A stretch of 64,000 nt of DNA from Arcobacter nitrofigilis DSM 7299 (lineage in GTDB: Bacteria > Campylobacterota > Campylobacteria > Campylobacterales > Arcobacteraceae): assembly GCF_000092245.1 (NCBI RefSeq), contig NC_014166.1:744001-808000 (forward strand), written 5' to 3'. The notes below the pieces were generated by a model. It was not told the origin of the DNA. It saw only the letters and a program-made list of their open reading frames with translations, and made no database searches. Below, in pieces: positions 17,082 through 25,806 of this stretch. The translations under genes and the position numbers were made by a program. Numbering within the stretch: the first letter of the stretch is position 1; each line of letters starts with the position of its first letter.

Positions 17082-17881
17082 GCTCTTATAGTAAAACCTC
17101 TTTTATCAGCAGTATCTGCTATATAATTTACATAAGTAATAATTGCATCTTTTCCCAATCTTTTTTTAACATGCCAAGATGCTTCTAATACTCGCTTTCT
17201 TGATAATCCTTCCATTAAATAGTCTTTTAAAGGTTTTTTATCAAGTTTTGTATCTTGTATATTTTCAATTATATTATTTATATAAAGTCTATCTTTTGCA
17301 TCAGTAACTGGAATTATTTGAAAAGAAGTTGCATCTTTATTTTCATCTAAAAATTTATTAATTCTCTCTAAACAAGAAGGATAAAAAACAAAAGTACCTT
17401 CTTCTTCATCATAACAACCTGTGGCATCATATTTTTTAGATCTATATTTTTGAGCATCAACTCTTATCTCATTTTTTTCAATATTTGCTAATTCAAATTT
17501 TTCATTTAGAATAGAAAGTTCTTCTTTTAAATGTTTGATTTTTATATTTAGTTCATCTTCTTTTGCTTTAAGACTATTTTCTAACTTATCTTTTGAGACA
17601 TAAATAGCTTGTACTTTTTCTGGTAGCTCTTCAAAAGTAACTGGATTAACTCCACTGTTTGTGTTCTTATTTTTATTAATGAATAAAAATGCTCCTATTA
17701 AAAATAAGGCAAGGATTAAATAAAAAAAACTAAAACTACTTTTTTTCTTTTCTTCTTTTTCAATTTTTATTTTTTTTGTAGTTGTTTTTTCTTTTGGAAT
17801 TTCTTCTTCAATTGTACTTGTTTCATTTAAACTCTCTTTTGAACTTTTCTCTAACAAGTCAATTAATTCTTTTTTATTCAT
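17072..17881 (-). CDS. Single-pass membrane protein with coiled coil and OmpA-like end
   Basis: A 269-residue protein. A charged cytosolic N-terminus (about 1-48, with long Lys/Glu runs) leads to one membrane helix (about 50-68). A coiled-coil segment follows (about 95-140), then a periplasmic C-terminal region. In the latter, SFQIIPVTDAKDR followed by GLSRKRVLEASWHVKKRLG resembles the OmpA-family peptidoglycan-binding layout, with the Arg-rich helix LSRKRVLEA, but the fit is divergent. The gene is 54 bases downstream of the von Willebrand A gene on the same strand and probably belongs to that operon. It overlaps the convergent murE end by 10 bases. The role is unknown; a cell-wall anchored partner of the MoxR/vWA system is an inference. 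Confidence 0.7.
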   Translation of the reverse strand: MNKKELIDLLEKSSKESLNETSTIEEEIPKEKTTTKKIKIEKEEKKKSSFSFFYLILALFLIGAFLFINKNKNTNSGVNPVTFEELPEKVQAIYVSKDKLENSLKAKEDELNIKIKHLKEELSILNEKFELANIEKNEIRVDAQKYRSKKYDATGCYDEEEGTFVFYPSCLERINKFLDENKDATSFQIIPVTDAKDRLYINNIIENIQDTKLDKKPLKDYLMEGLSRKRVLEASWHVKKRLGKDAIITYVNYIADTADKRGFTIRAYR

Positions 17882-17935
17882 TTATCTTCTTTAGTAATTT
17901 TTATTATTATAAGCAAAAATCATTTAAATATCAAG

Positions 17936-18841
17936 TCAATCTCTATTTTTTAGGTAAATATAAAAAATTAAAAAAATTATTCCTATAAAAAGAGGGTAAA
18001 AGAATAGGTAATCTTTTAAGATTAAAGTATTTTTATCAATATCTGATTTTTCTAATTTGTTTATTGTATTATAAACTTCTACTAAATCATCTTTAGAATT
18101 AGCAAGGAAAGATTTTGCCCCAGTTTCTTGAGAAATAGTACTCAACATTTGTCTATTTGATTCCCCAATACCAATTGTATATATTTTTATTTTATATTTT
18201 TTTGCAAGTTTTAGTATGATTTGAGGAGGGATTTTACTTGCGTTATCTTCTCCATCTGTTAATAATATAATAATATTTGATTTTGCTTTACTATTTTTTA
18301 ATATATTTATTGAAGTTGCAAGGGAATCAAACATCGCTGTTTGTTCACCAACAATTCCAATATCAATGTATTTTATAATCTCTTTTTGTGAATTCTTATC
18401 AAAACTTAAAGGCGAGGCTGTTAGTACTGAAGTTCCAAAAACCACTAATCCAATATTGTCATTTACTCTTTTTTCAATAAAATCTTGAACAACATTATTT
18501 ACAACATTCCATCTATTTTGTTGTAAATCATTTGGATTAAAACCACGTTCTCTCATAGAACCACTTGTGTCTAAATCCAAAATGATATTAATACCGTCTT
18601 TTTTTAAAAGTTGATTATTTAAGATTTTAACAGGTGAAGCGAGGGCAACTAAAGTCAAAATGATAGTTAAATATTTGCATATATAAACAATTATATTTGT
18701 ATTATAAGTTAATTGTTTAAATATTTTAAGGTGTACAAAATAATAAGATGAATTTTTTGCCTTACAATACATATCGCAAAAGATAAAAACAAATATAAGC
18801 GCTAAAACCCAAGGGTATTCAAAAGAAAAATTACTAAACAT
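17936..18841 (-). CDS. BatA-type von Willebrand factor A membrane protein
   Basis: A 301-residue protein with N-terminal hydrophobic segments (about 10-25 and 55-75), a vWA domain (about 85-265) and a C-terminal membrane helix (about 275-295). The metal-binding MIDAS site is intact: LDLDTSGSMRERG gives the D.S.S triad, TAMFDS supplies the Thr and LLTDGEDN the Asp. This is the architecture of Bat/BatA proteins encoded in MoxR operons, which are linked to envelope stress resistance and metal-centre or complex assembly. It overlaps the upstream DUF4381-like gene by 8 bases. In other bacteria a second vWA protein follows; here a membrane OmpA-like protein takes that place. Confidence 0.87.
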   Translation of the reverse strand: MFSNFSFEYPWVLALIFVFIFCDMYCKAKNSSYYFVHLKIFKQLTYNTNIIVYICKYLTIILTLVALASPVKILNNQLLKKDGINIILDLDTSGSMRERGFNPNDLQQNRWNVVNNVVQDFIEKRVNDNIGLVVFGTSVLTASPLSFDKNSQKEIIKYIDIGIVGEQTAMFDSLATSINILKNSKAKSNIIILLTDGEDNASKIPPQIILKLAKKYKIKIYTIGIGESNRQMLSTISQETGAKSFLANSKDDLVEVYNTINKLEKSDIDKNTLILKDYLFFYPLFIGIIFLIFYIYLKNRD

Positions 18842-19217
18842 CTATTGTTTCCATAAAAAGTTCATATTTTTGTAAAATATTATTTTCAAATTTTTTTACA
18901 TCTTTTTTATATTTATACTCTTCTAATAGAGTTATTAATTCTTCAGATATTTTTATTTCTCGTTCATTTTTTGCTAGTTTTCTTGCATAGAATGTTATTT
19001 GATATGCTGCATTTTTAGTATCACTTAAGTTTATATTTTTAATTGTTTCATAATATTTTTTTCTTGGATTTTTTTTGTTTTTAAAAAATCTATAAATTAA
19101 ATATCCAACAAAGCCAATAATAACTATGCCTAAAACAATAAGAAGTATTAAAATATAAAAAGAGATATCAGGAATACTTACTAAGTTTTTTATATCATTT
19201 ATTTTTAATTCATTCAT
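18834..19217 (-). CDS. DUF4381-like membrane protein of the MoxR operon
   Basis: A 127-residue protein. A short periplasmic N-terminus (LKINDIKNLVSIPDISF) precedes one membrane helix (about 21-44), then a basic linker and a helical cytosolic domain with AAYQITFYARKLA. This order and the position between DUF58 and vWA genes match DUF4381-type proteins. The start ATG at 19217 overlaps, as ATGA, the stop that the DUF58 gene would have if its A9 tract were one base shorter. That overlap supports both the start chosen here and the repaired reading of the neighbour. Molecular role is not known. Confidence 0.7.
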   Translation of the reverse strand: MNELKINDIKNLVSIPDISFYILILLIVLGIVIIGFVGYLIYRFFKNKKNPRKKYYETIKNINLSDTKNAAYQITFYARKLAKNEREIKISEELITLLEEYKYKKDVKKFENNILQKYELFMETIDV

Positions 19218-20051
19218 TTATTCACCAATGTAATTATTTTTGAAACTGGTTCTTCATGGGTATATATTTTTGTAAATCTTACATTGCACTTTTGTAAATG
19301 ATAAAATAAATCATGGTCATTTTTTTTTGATAAATGCTTTATAATCATTGATTGAGTATTTATCAATGACTCCTTCAAATTTTAATCCATTATTTGTATC
19401 AACTAAACTTGCATTTCCTAATTCTTGAGGGTTTTCTTCAAAAATATCTCTAACTATTATTACAAATATTTCATGCTTTTGTGATAACAGTTTTAAATCA
19501 AAACCTTCAATTTCAATAAAGTCCCCGATTAAGAATAAGATTGATTTCATTTTTATTAATTTAAAGGATTCATTACATAAAAGTTTATAATTAATCTCTT
19601 TTCCTATTGGATTATAGTTAAAAATGGTATCACTCATATTTGCTACACTTGCAAGTTTTTTACTTCTTTTTGTGATATTTTCAAATTTTTCATTTACTAT
19701 AAAAGAAGAGAAAGGATCCCCTTGTTTTATACTTGAATAAGCTAAAAGTGAACAAATTTCAGTTACTAAATCTTGTTTTATTTTTTTAGTCCCAAAAATC
19801 ATACTTCCACTTAATATTGGCAATATATTTATATTGAGCTCTTTTTGTGCATGAAAAACTTTCACATAAGGAGTATTCATTTTAGCACTTATAGTCCAGT
19901 CAATATTTTTAATATCTTCACCAGCTTCATATTCTCTTAATTCTAAGAAATCATAACCTTCACCTTTTAGATTAGAACTATTATTTCCAGAGATTTCTGT
20001 AAAGACTTGTTTTTTTGTTTTAATTAAAATTTTTTTTAAATTTTTATTCAT
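19214..20051 (-). pseudogene. DUF58 protein, C-terminus cut by a +1 A in an A9 tract
   Basis: A DUF58 family protein of the MoxR operon. It has the typical core LREYEAGEDIKNIDWTISAK near residue 35, which belongs to the conserved Y..GD..R.IDW.. pattern. As sequenced it stops at 19317 after 244 residues, directly behind an A9 tract (19320-19328). With eight A the frame continues as NDHDLFYHLQKCNVRF, then TKIYTHEEPVSKIITLVNK, and stops at TGA 19216-19214. This adds about 35 residues typical of the DUF58 C-terminus. The repaired stop overlaps the next ATG as ATGA, the normal coupling in such operons. So the gene is either slippage- or phase-controlled, recently mutated, or contains a sequencing error. 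Confidence 0.82.
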
Positions 20052-20054
20052 ATC

Positions 20055-21005
20055 TTATGGAATTTCAACTTTTTCAATTACTTTTTGTAAAATATAATCA
20101 CTAGTTATATCCATAGCTTGTGCTTCATAAGATAAAACAATTCTATGCCTTACTATATCTTTAAATATCAAAGCAATATCTATTGGAGTTACATGGTCAT
20201 TGCCTCTTATAAAGGCATTTGCTTTAGCAGCTTTAAACATATCTATTGTTGCTCTTGGACTTGCTCCAAATTGAATATAATCTTTAATCTCTTGTAATCC
20301 ATAATTTTCAGGTTCTCTTGTCGCAAAAATAAGATTTACAATATATTTTTCAACTTCTTCATCTATATGTACATTTACAACTGCTTTTTTTAACTCAATT
20401 AGATCTTCATGAGAAGCTACTTTATTTGGAGTTTCAAATGAGTTTAAAGTTACACTTTTAGCTATTTTAAATTCTTCTTCTTTTGAATTATAATCAATCA
20501 AAATCTTAAACATAAATCTATCAAGTTGAGCTTCAGGAAGTTCATAAGCTCCTTGTGATTCAATTGGATTTTGAGTAGCAAGAACTAAAAATGGAAGTTC
20601 CAAAGAGTATGTTTCATCTGCAATTGTCACTTGTTTTTCTTGCATAACTTCTAATAGGGCTGATTGAACTTTTGCTGGTGCTCTATTTATCTCATCTGCT
20701 AACAAAAGATTTGTAAAAATTGGACCTCTTTTTATTTTGAAATCACCACTTTTCATATCATAAATTTGTGCACCAATAATATCACTAGGAAGTAAATCGG
20801 GAGTAAATTGAACCCTTTTAAATCTTAAATCAATTACATCTGCAACAGCTTTTACTGTTGTTGTTTTTGCAAGTCCAGGTACCCCTTCTATAAGAATATG
20901 ACCATTTGTTAATAGTCCTATTAAGATAGAATTAACCATATCTTCTTGACCAATAACAACTTTAGATATTTCATTTTTAATTTCTGTGATTTTTGTGTAT
21001 AACAT
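20055..21005 (-). CDS. MoxR-family AAA+ ATPase
   Basis: A 316-residue AAA+ ATPase. The Walker A motif is GVPGLAKTTT near residue 40, Walker B is LLLADEINRAPAK near 107, and sensor 1 is ATQNPIESQG near 147, followed by the conserved ELPEAQLDRFMFK. A C-terminal lid domain (AAA_lid_2) follows. MoxR proteins act as chaperones for assembly or metal insertion together with vWA proteins. This gene begins the operon MoxR, DUF58, DUF4381-like, vWA and OmpA-like, with 3-base spacing to DUF58. Client proteins are not identifiable from the sequence. Confidence 0.95.
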   Translation of the reverse strand: MLYTKITEIKNEISKVVIGQEDMVNSILIGLLTNGHILIEGVPGLAKTTTVKAVADVIDLRFKRVQFTPDLLPSDIIGAQIYDMKSGDFKIKRGPIFTNLLLADEINRAPAKVQSALLEVMQEKQVTIADETYSLELPFLVLATQNPIESQGAYELPEAQLDRFMFKILIDYNSKEEEFKIAKSVTLNSFETPNKVASHEDLIELKKAVVNVHIDEEVEKYIVNLIFATREPENYGLQEIKDYIQFGASPRATIDMFKAAKANAFIRGNDHVTPIDIALIFKDIVRHRIVLSYEAQAMDITSDYILQKVIEKVEIP

Positions 21006-21315
21006 TTAGCTCTTCTTTAATATAAGTAAAATTTTGCGATATTTTATCAAAAGAAAGGTTTTAACAGCTTAAATTAAATTCTTAAAATAAACTTATTATA
21101 AAGTTTATATGTGGCTAGGAATTGAGTTCAAAATCAAATTTTATATTTGGTATTTACTATAATAAAAAGTATAAAAGAACTGGCACTTATAGCAAGTAAA
21201 ATTTAAGCCATGATATGTACTCAATGAATCATACCTAATATTACAATTTTATATTAATATTATTTTAAGAATTTAACTAATAAAGTATTGATAAGAAGTT
21301 TTAAGGAAATATATA
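21006..21315. other. 310-base intergenic region between the divergent MoxR and SCO operons
   Basis: No reading frame of note is present. It must hold both divergent promoters. A perfect 8-bp inverted repeat, ATAAACTT/AAGTTTAT (21087-21094 and 21101-21108), and an ATGAT/ATCAT pair near 21213-21232 are possible regulator sites. No convincing -35/-10 pair stands out in the AT-rich background. Confidence 0.5.
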
Positions 21316-21891
21316 ATGTCAAAGAAAAAGAAGTTTTTTGGTTTAATTATTATTATTATTCTTCTAGCAACTATTTTTTCAACAGCCTTACCAATACTTT
21401 ATTCTAATGATAAAGCAGGGAAGGTAAATAAAGAAATTCAAAATATACATTTTGATTTTTTAAAAAATGAAACTAAAGAGTATGTACTCCTATTCTTTGG
21501 TTATGCAGGTTGTGATAATATTTGTCCTCCAGCATTAAGTGCGATAAGTCAAATATATAATAAGTTAGATAAAAAACAATTCAGTTTTTATTTTATAAAT
21601 CTACAGCCCAATATATTTAAAGATGAGGTGGATCCTTTTGCTAAGGCTTTTAATAAAGACTTCAAAGGAATCTATTTAGACAATAAAAAACTAATTGACA
21701 TAACAACAAAACTTCAAGTAAAATATTCACCTATAAATAGTATTGATGTGGACCATACAGGTTTTTTATATCTATTAGAAAAAAGTGATAATGATATGTA
21801 TAAACAAAAATTTATCTATACTGCAAGACCATTTGATATTGAATATATATCAAATGATTTAAATACAATAAAAAGGGCTAACAATGATTAA
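21316..21891 (+). CDS. SCO1/SenC-like thioredoxin-fold protein
   Basis: A 191-residue membrane-anchored periplasmic protein. The N-terminus (SKKKKFFGLIIIIILLATIF) is an uncleaved or cleavable signal anchor. The SCO motif C-x3-C is present as Cys66 and Cys70 in GYAGCDNICPP, and the third copper ligand His lies in VDHTGFLYL near residue 147. SCO proteins bind copper and take part in CuA/cytochrome oxidase assembly or thiol redox control. Unusually it overlaps by 8 bases a chemoreceptor gene rather than an oxidase gene, which suggests a sensory or redox-signalling role here. That link is inference. Confidence 0.85.
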   Translation: MSKKKKFFGLIIIIILLATIFSTALPILYSNDKAGKVNKEIQNIHFDFLKNETKEYVLLFFGYAGCDNICPPALSAISQIYNKLDKKQFSFYFINLQPNIFKDEVDPFAKAFNKDFKGIYLDNKKLIDITTKLQVKYSPINSIDVDHTGFLYLLEKSDNDMYKQKFIYTARPFDIEYISNDLNTIKRANND

Positions 21892-23698
21892 AATACTTTT
21901 CCCATTTTTAGATAAAAGTTTATCTAAAGAGATTCAAGCAAGTTTAGTTAAAGAGTATGAAACTGCAGATAAAATGATGCTTATAGTCTCAGTAGTAAGT
22001 TTTTTAATTGTGTCACTAATAACTTCATATTCTAATGGAGCTTATAAAATTGGAATTATTGGTGGGGGGATAACTTTAGCCTCTACTATCATAGCCTACA
22101 CAATGTTTAAGGGAACTGTACTTTCACGTATTATTTTTGGTACAGCCTTTACTGTTTACCCAGCTATTATGGTCTCTCAACAGCTTGGTATGATAGAGAT
22201 GCACTTTTTCTTTTTTGTTTATGTTGCAGCTCTTGTAGTGTATAAAGACCTTACTGCAATTTTAGCAATGACTGTGGTAACAGGTATACACCACTTGGTA
22301 TTCACATATTTACAATTAAATGGTGTTAGTATTATGGGGAATGAAATTATATTGATGAGTACAAACTGTAGTTGGTTATTTACTTTTATTCATATTATTG
22401 TATTCGTTTTTGAAGAAATAGTTCTTATTTATATTGTTTATTCCGTAATAAAACAGTTTATTGAAGCTAAAAAACTTCAGCTAGAAGCAACAGCTTCATT
22501 TGAAAAGTTACAAAAAGAAACTTTACTAAATAAAAGTATTATAGATGAAACTATTGAAGTAGCAAATAGTGTTAATGAAGGGAAACTAACAAAAAGAGTT
22601 CACTCAGATACTACAGATGAGAATATTAAGTCACTAAAAGAGATTATAAATAATATGATGGATAATTTAGAAAATAAAATTGCAGATGATATTAACAAAA
22701 TCTCAAGTGTATTGGAAAACTTTACAAATTATAATTTTACTACAAAAGTTGATTCTAAAGGTGAAACTGCTGAGAATCTAAATAAATTAGCAGATGGCAT
22801 TACCAAAATTTTAATTGAAGATAAACAAAATGGGCTTATTATTCAAAATAGTGCTATGATATTATCTACAACTGTAAAAACACTAAATGACTCTTCAAAT
22901 CAAGCTGCAGCTTCACTTGAAGAAACAGCCGCAGCAGTGGAAGAGATAACATCTATTATCAAATCAAGTAATGCAAACATCAATAAAATGTTTACCCTTG
23001 CAAATAATTTAAATAGCTCTGCACAAGAGGGTGAGAATCTAGCAACAAAAACAAGTACCTCTATGGAAGATATAAATGCACAAGTCCAAGCTATCAATGA
23101 TTCTATCACAGTGATTGATCAAATAGCTTTCCAAACAAATATCCTTTCACTAAATGCTGCTGTTGAAGCTGCTACTGCGGGGGAAGCAGGAAAAGGGTTT
23201 GCAGTTGTTGCACAAGAGGTAAGAAACCTTGCATCACGTTCAGCTGAGGCAGCAAAAGAGATAAAAGATTTAGTAGAAAATGCTACAATAAAAGCAAATG
23301 AAGGTAAAACTATTGCATCTGAAATGATAGGTGGATATAGTGATTTAACTAGTAAAATTAGTGAAGCAATTGAATTAATCACAAGTGTTACAGATGCAAG
23401 TAAAGAACAAGAAGCAGGAATTGTGCAAATTAATGATGCAATCAACTCTTTAGATAAACAAACTCAACAAAATGCTTCAGTAGCAAATCAAACAAATGAA
23501 ATAGCAATTCAAACTCAACAAATTGCAGAGACAATTTTAAAAAGTGCTGATGAAAAAGAGTTTATTGGTAAAGATACAGTTCAAGCAACAAAACTTGAAA
23601 AAGTAAATAGTGTTAAACCTGAAAAGAAAAAAGAGCAAGTAGAAGTAAAGGCGAAAACTATAGTAGATTCAAATAATGATGAGTGGGAGAACTTTTAA
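21884..23698 (+). CDS. Methyl-accepting chemotaxis protein with His-rich membrane sensor
   Basis: A 604-residue chemoreceptor. The N-terminal 200 residues form about six membrane helices without a periplasmic ligand domain. Intramembrane histidines occur in MIEMHFFFFVYVAALVVYKD, in TGIHHLVFTY and in FIHIIVFVFEE. A linker (about 205-320) leads to the cytosolic signalling domain, with the hairpin tip QTNILSLNAAVEAATAGEAG near residues 415-435 for CheA/CheW contact. The protein ends in EWENF, which matches the xWxxF tether for CheR/CheB known from NWETF in enteric receptors. The gene overlaps the SCO-like gene by 8 bases, so both are made together. Sensing of redox state, copper or oxygen is inferred from this pairing. 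Confidence 0.9.
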   Translation: MIKILFPFLDKSLSKEIQASLVKEYETADKMMLIVSVVSFLIVSLITSYSNGAYKIGIIGGGITLASTIIAYTMFKGTVLSRIIFGTAFTVYPAIMVSQQLGMIEMHFFFFVYVAALVVYKDLTAILAMTVVTGIHHLVFTYLQLNGVSIMGNEIILMSTNCSWLFTFIHIIVFVFEEIVLIYIVYSVIKQFIEAKKLQLEATASFEKLQKETLLNKSIIDETIEVANSVNEGKLTKRVHSDTTDENIKSLKEIINNMMDNLENKIADDINKISSVLENFTNYNFTTKVDSKGETAENLNKLADGITKILIEDKQNGLIIQNSAMILSTTVKTLNDSSNQAAASLEETAAAVEEITSIIKSSNANINKMFTLANNLNSSAQEGENLATKTSTSMEDINAQVQAINDSITVIDQIAFQTNILSLNAAVEAATAGEAGKGFAVVAQEVRNLASRSAEAAKEIKDLVENATIKANEGKTIASEMIGGYSDLTSKISEAIELITSVTDASKEQEAGIVQINDAINSLDKQTQQNASVANQTNEIAIQTQQIAETILKSADEKEFIGKDTVQATKLEKVNSVKPEKKKEQVEVKAKTIVDSNNDEWENF

Positions 23699-23763
23699 AT
23701 ATAAAAATATAAATTTTTGTTAAAAAATATATACTTCAAGAAAGATTAAAGTTAACTTAGATA

Positions 23764-23893
23764 AAATCACGGTTCTATTTTATAGAAACCTCACATGTGT
23801 CAATCCTGGTCTGGGTTGTGACAAATTAATTTTAATTTGTCATTAAGGGGCACAGAGGCTAAACCCAAATAAAACATAAAACAAGGAAAAAAC
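23764..23893 (+). ncRNA. Structured 5' leader of rpsB, candidate S2 autoregulatory element
   Basis: The rpsB leader contains several nested helices. GGTTCTAT...ATAG.AACC near 23771-23790 forms a first hairpin. GGGTT (23813-23817) can pair with AACCC (23862-23866), enclosing GTG/CAC and a perfect 10-bp hairpin GACAAATTAA/TTAATTTGTC (23820-23841). GATAAAAT near 23760 may be the -10 element. In enterobacteria the rpsB-tsf mRNA is controlled by S2 through a leader structure; here that role is an analogy, not a sequence match I could test. Confidence 0.5.
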
Positions 23894-24694
23894 ATGGTTA
23901 CAATGAAAGACCTATTAGAATGTGGTGTACACTTCGGACACCAAACGAGAAGATGGAATCCAAAAATGAAAAAATATATTTTTGGTGTAAGAAAAAATAT
24001 CTATATTATAGATTTACAAAAAACTTTAAGATACTTCAGATATACATATACTCTTATTAGAGATGCTGCTGCTGAAGGTCAAACAATGATGTTTGTTGGT
24101 ACTAAAAAACAAGCTAGTCAAGCGGTTAAAGATGCTGCTATCTCTTGTGGTATGCCTTACGTTAACCATAGATGGTTAGGTGGGATGTTAACAAACTACG
24201 GAACAATTAAAAAATCAATTAGAAAATTAGAAATTATTAAAAAAATGAGAGAAGAAGGTCAACTAGATCTTTTAACTAAAAAAGAAGCTTTAATGCTTTC
24301 AAGAAAAGAAGAAAAATTAGAATTATATCTTGGTGGTATCAAAGATATGACTAAACTACCTGATATGATGTTTGTACTTGATGCAGTTAAAGAAAAAATT
24401 GCTATTGCAGAAGCTAGAAGATTAGGAATTACAGTAGTTGCTCCTTTAGATACAAACTGTGATCCAGACGTAGTTGATTGGCCAATTCCAGGAAATGATG
24501 ATGCGATTAGATCAATTCAATTATTTTGTACTGAAATGGCTGCTGCTATGAATGAAGGTAAAGCTGCATATGCTGAAGCTAATGGTGAAGTTGTTGAAGA
24601 AACTGAACCTGCATCAAGTGAAGAAGTTGCTGAAGTAGTTGCAGAAGCAGTTGCTGAAGGTGAATCAGAAGTAGTAGAAACAGAGGAAGTATAA
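23894..24694 (+). CDS. rpsB: 30S ribosomal protein S2
   Basis: Structural protein of the small ribosomal subunit, 266 residues. The N-terminal [20 protein letters not shown] and the segment [20 protein letters not shown] are hallmark S2 sequences. The last 40 residues are an Ala/Glu/Val-rich acidic tail that is longer than in enteric S2. AAGGA lies before the ATG. It is one base from tsf in the conserved rpsB-tsf order, and has a structured leader. Confidence 0.99.
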   Translation: MVTMKDLLECGVHFGHQTRRWNPKMKKYIFGVRKNIYIIDLQKTLRYFRYTYTLIRDAAAEGQTMMFVGTKKQASQAVKDAAISCGMPYVNHRWLGGMLTNYGTIKKSIRKLEIIKKMREEGQLDLLTKKEALMLSRKEEKLELYLGGIKDMTKLPDMMFVLDAVKEKIAIAEARRLGITVVAPLDTNCDPDVVDWPIPGNDDAIRSIQLFCTEMAAAMNEGKAAYAEANGEVVEETEPASSEEVAEVVAEAVAEGESEVVETEEV

Positions 24695-24695
24695 A

Positions 24696-25742
24696 ATGGC
24701 TGGCGCAACTCCTAAATTAATAAAAGAATTAAGAGAAAAATCTGGTGCAGGTATGCTTGATTGTAAAACTGCATTAAATGAGTGTGATGGTAACATTGAT
24801 GAAGCTATGAAATACTTAAGAGAATCTGGTTTAGCAAAAGCTGCTAAAAAAGCTGGAAATGTAGCTGCTGAAGGATTAATTACTATTTTAGTGAATGATG
24901 AAGCTACAAAAGCTACTATGGTAGAAATCAATTCTCAAACTGACTTCGTTGCTAAAAATGATCAATTCATTGCTTTAACAAACGAAGTTACTGCTCATGT
25001 ACAAGCTGAAGGTTGTTCTGAGAAAGAAGAACTATTAAAAACTACTATCAATGGTGTAAACTTTGAAGAGTATTTAAATAGTAAAATTGCAACAATTGGT
25101 GAAAATATCGTAACTAGAAAAATGACAACAATATCTTCTGATACTGGTGTTGTTAATGGTTATGTTCACTTAGGTAAAGTTGGAGTTATGTTAGCTGCTA
25201 CTTGTGCTGAAGGTGCAAAAGATAAAACTAAAGATTTATTAAAAAAAGTTGCTATGCATGCAGCTTCTATGAAACCAACAGTTATCTCTTATAAAGATTT
25301 AGATGCTGATTTTATCGAATCTGAAAACAAAGCAATTATTGCAGATATTGAAAAATTAAATGAAGAGTTAGTAAGACTTGGTAAACCTTTAAAAAATATT
25401 CCTGAATTTGTTTCTAAAACTCAATTAACTGATGAAGCTATTGCAACTGCTGAAGCTAAAATGAAAGAAGAATTAATTGCAGAGGGTAAACCTGAAAAAA
25501 TTATCGGAAACATCGTTAAAGGTAAAATTGCTAGATGGATTGAAGATAATACTCAATTAGATAAAACTTACGCTTTATTATCTCAAACTTATGTTATGGA
25601 TGATTCAATGACAGTTGAGCAAGCTATCAAAGCTTGTGATGAGTCAATCGAAATCGTTGAGTATGTAAGATTTGAACTTGGTGAAGGTATCGAGAAAAAA
25701 GAAGAAGATTTTGCAGCTGAAGTTGCTGCTCAAATGGCTTAA
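24696..25742 (+). CDS. tsf: Elongation factor Ts
   Basis: Guanine-nucleotide exchange factor for EF-Tu, 348 residues. The N-terminal UBA-like domain is KLIKELREKSGAGMLDCKTA, followed by the hallmark TDFVAKNDQF near residue 82 in the contact region for EF-Tu. The protein is longer than enteric EF-Ts (about 283) due to an expanded middle region (about residues 215-290), as in other Campylobacterota. It follows rpsB by one base and is closed by a terminator. Confidence 0.98.
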   Translation: MAGATPKLIKELREKSGAGMLDCKTALNECDGNIDEAMKYLRESGLAKAAKKAGNVAAEGLITILVNDEATKATMVEINSQTDFVAKNDQFIALTNEVTAHVQAEGCSEKEELLKTTINGVNFEEYLNSKIATIGENIVTRKMTTISSDTGVVNGYVHLGKVGVMLAATCAEGAKDKTKDLLKKVAMHAASMKPTVISYKDLDADFIESENKAIIADIEKLNEELVRLGKPLKNIPEFVSKTQLTDEAIATAEAKMKEELIAEGKPEKIIGNIVKGKIARWIEDNTQLDKTYALLSQTYVMDDSMTVEQAIKACDESIEIVEYVRFELGEGIEKKEEDFAAEVAAQMA

Positions 25743-25764
25743 TAAAAATTATTAAGAAATTACT

Positions 25765-25788
25765 AAAAAGAGGTTTCGACCTCTTTTT
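25765..25788 (+). terminator. Intrinsic terminator of rpsB-tsf
   Basis: AAAAAGAGGT and ACCTCTTTTT form a perfect 10-bp stem around a TTCG loop, 22 bases after the tsf stop, and the right arm supplies the T tract. Confidence 0.88.
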
Positions 25789-25806
25789 ATCTAAGACTGG
25801 AGAAAA

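Noticed and set aside
19218-19316. Separate small gene between DUF58 and the DUF4381-like gene
   Set aside because: The sequence reads as the frame-shifted C-terminus of DUF58 with an ATGA junction, which explains it better.
21181-21195. Sigma-54 promoter (TGGCAC...GC) before the SCO gene
   Set aside because: GG and GC are eight bases apart instead of ten and the TTGC element is missing.
23119-23445. Minus-strand frame inside the chemoreceptor
   Set aside because: Antisense shadow of the signalling domain; low-complexity Ala/Ser composition typical of such shadows.
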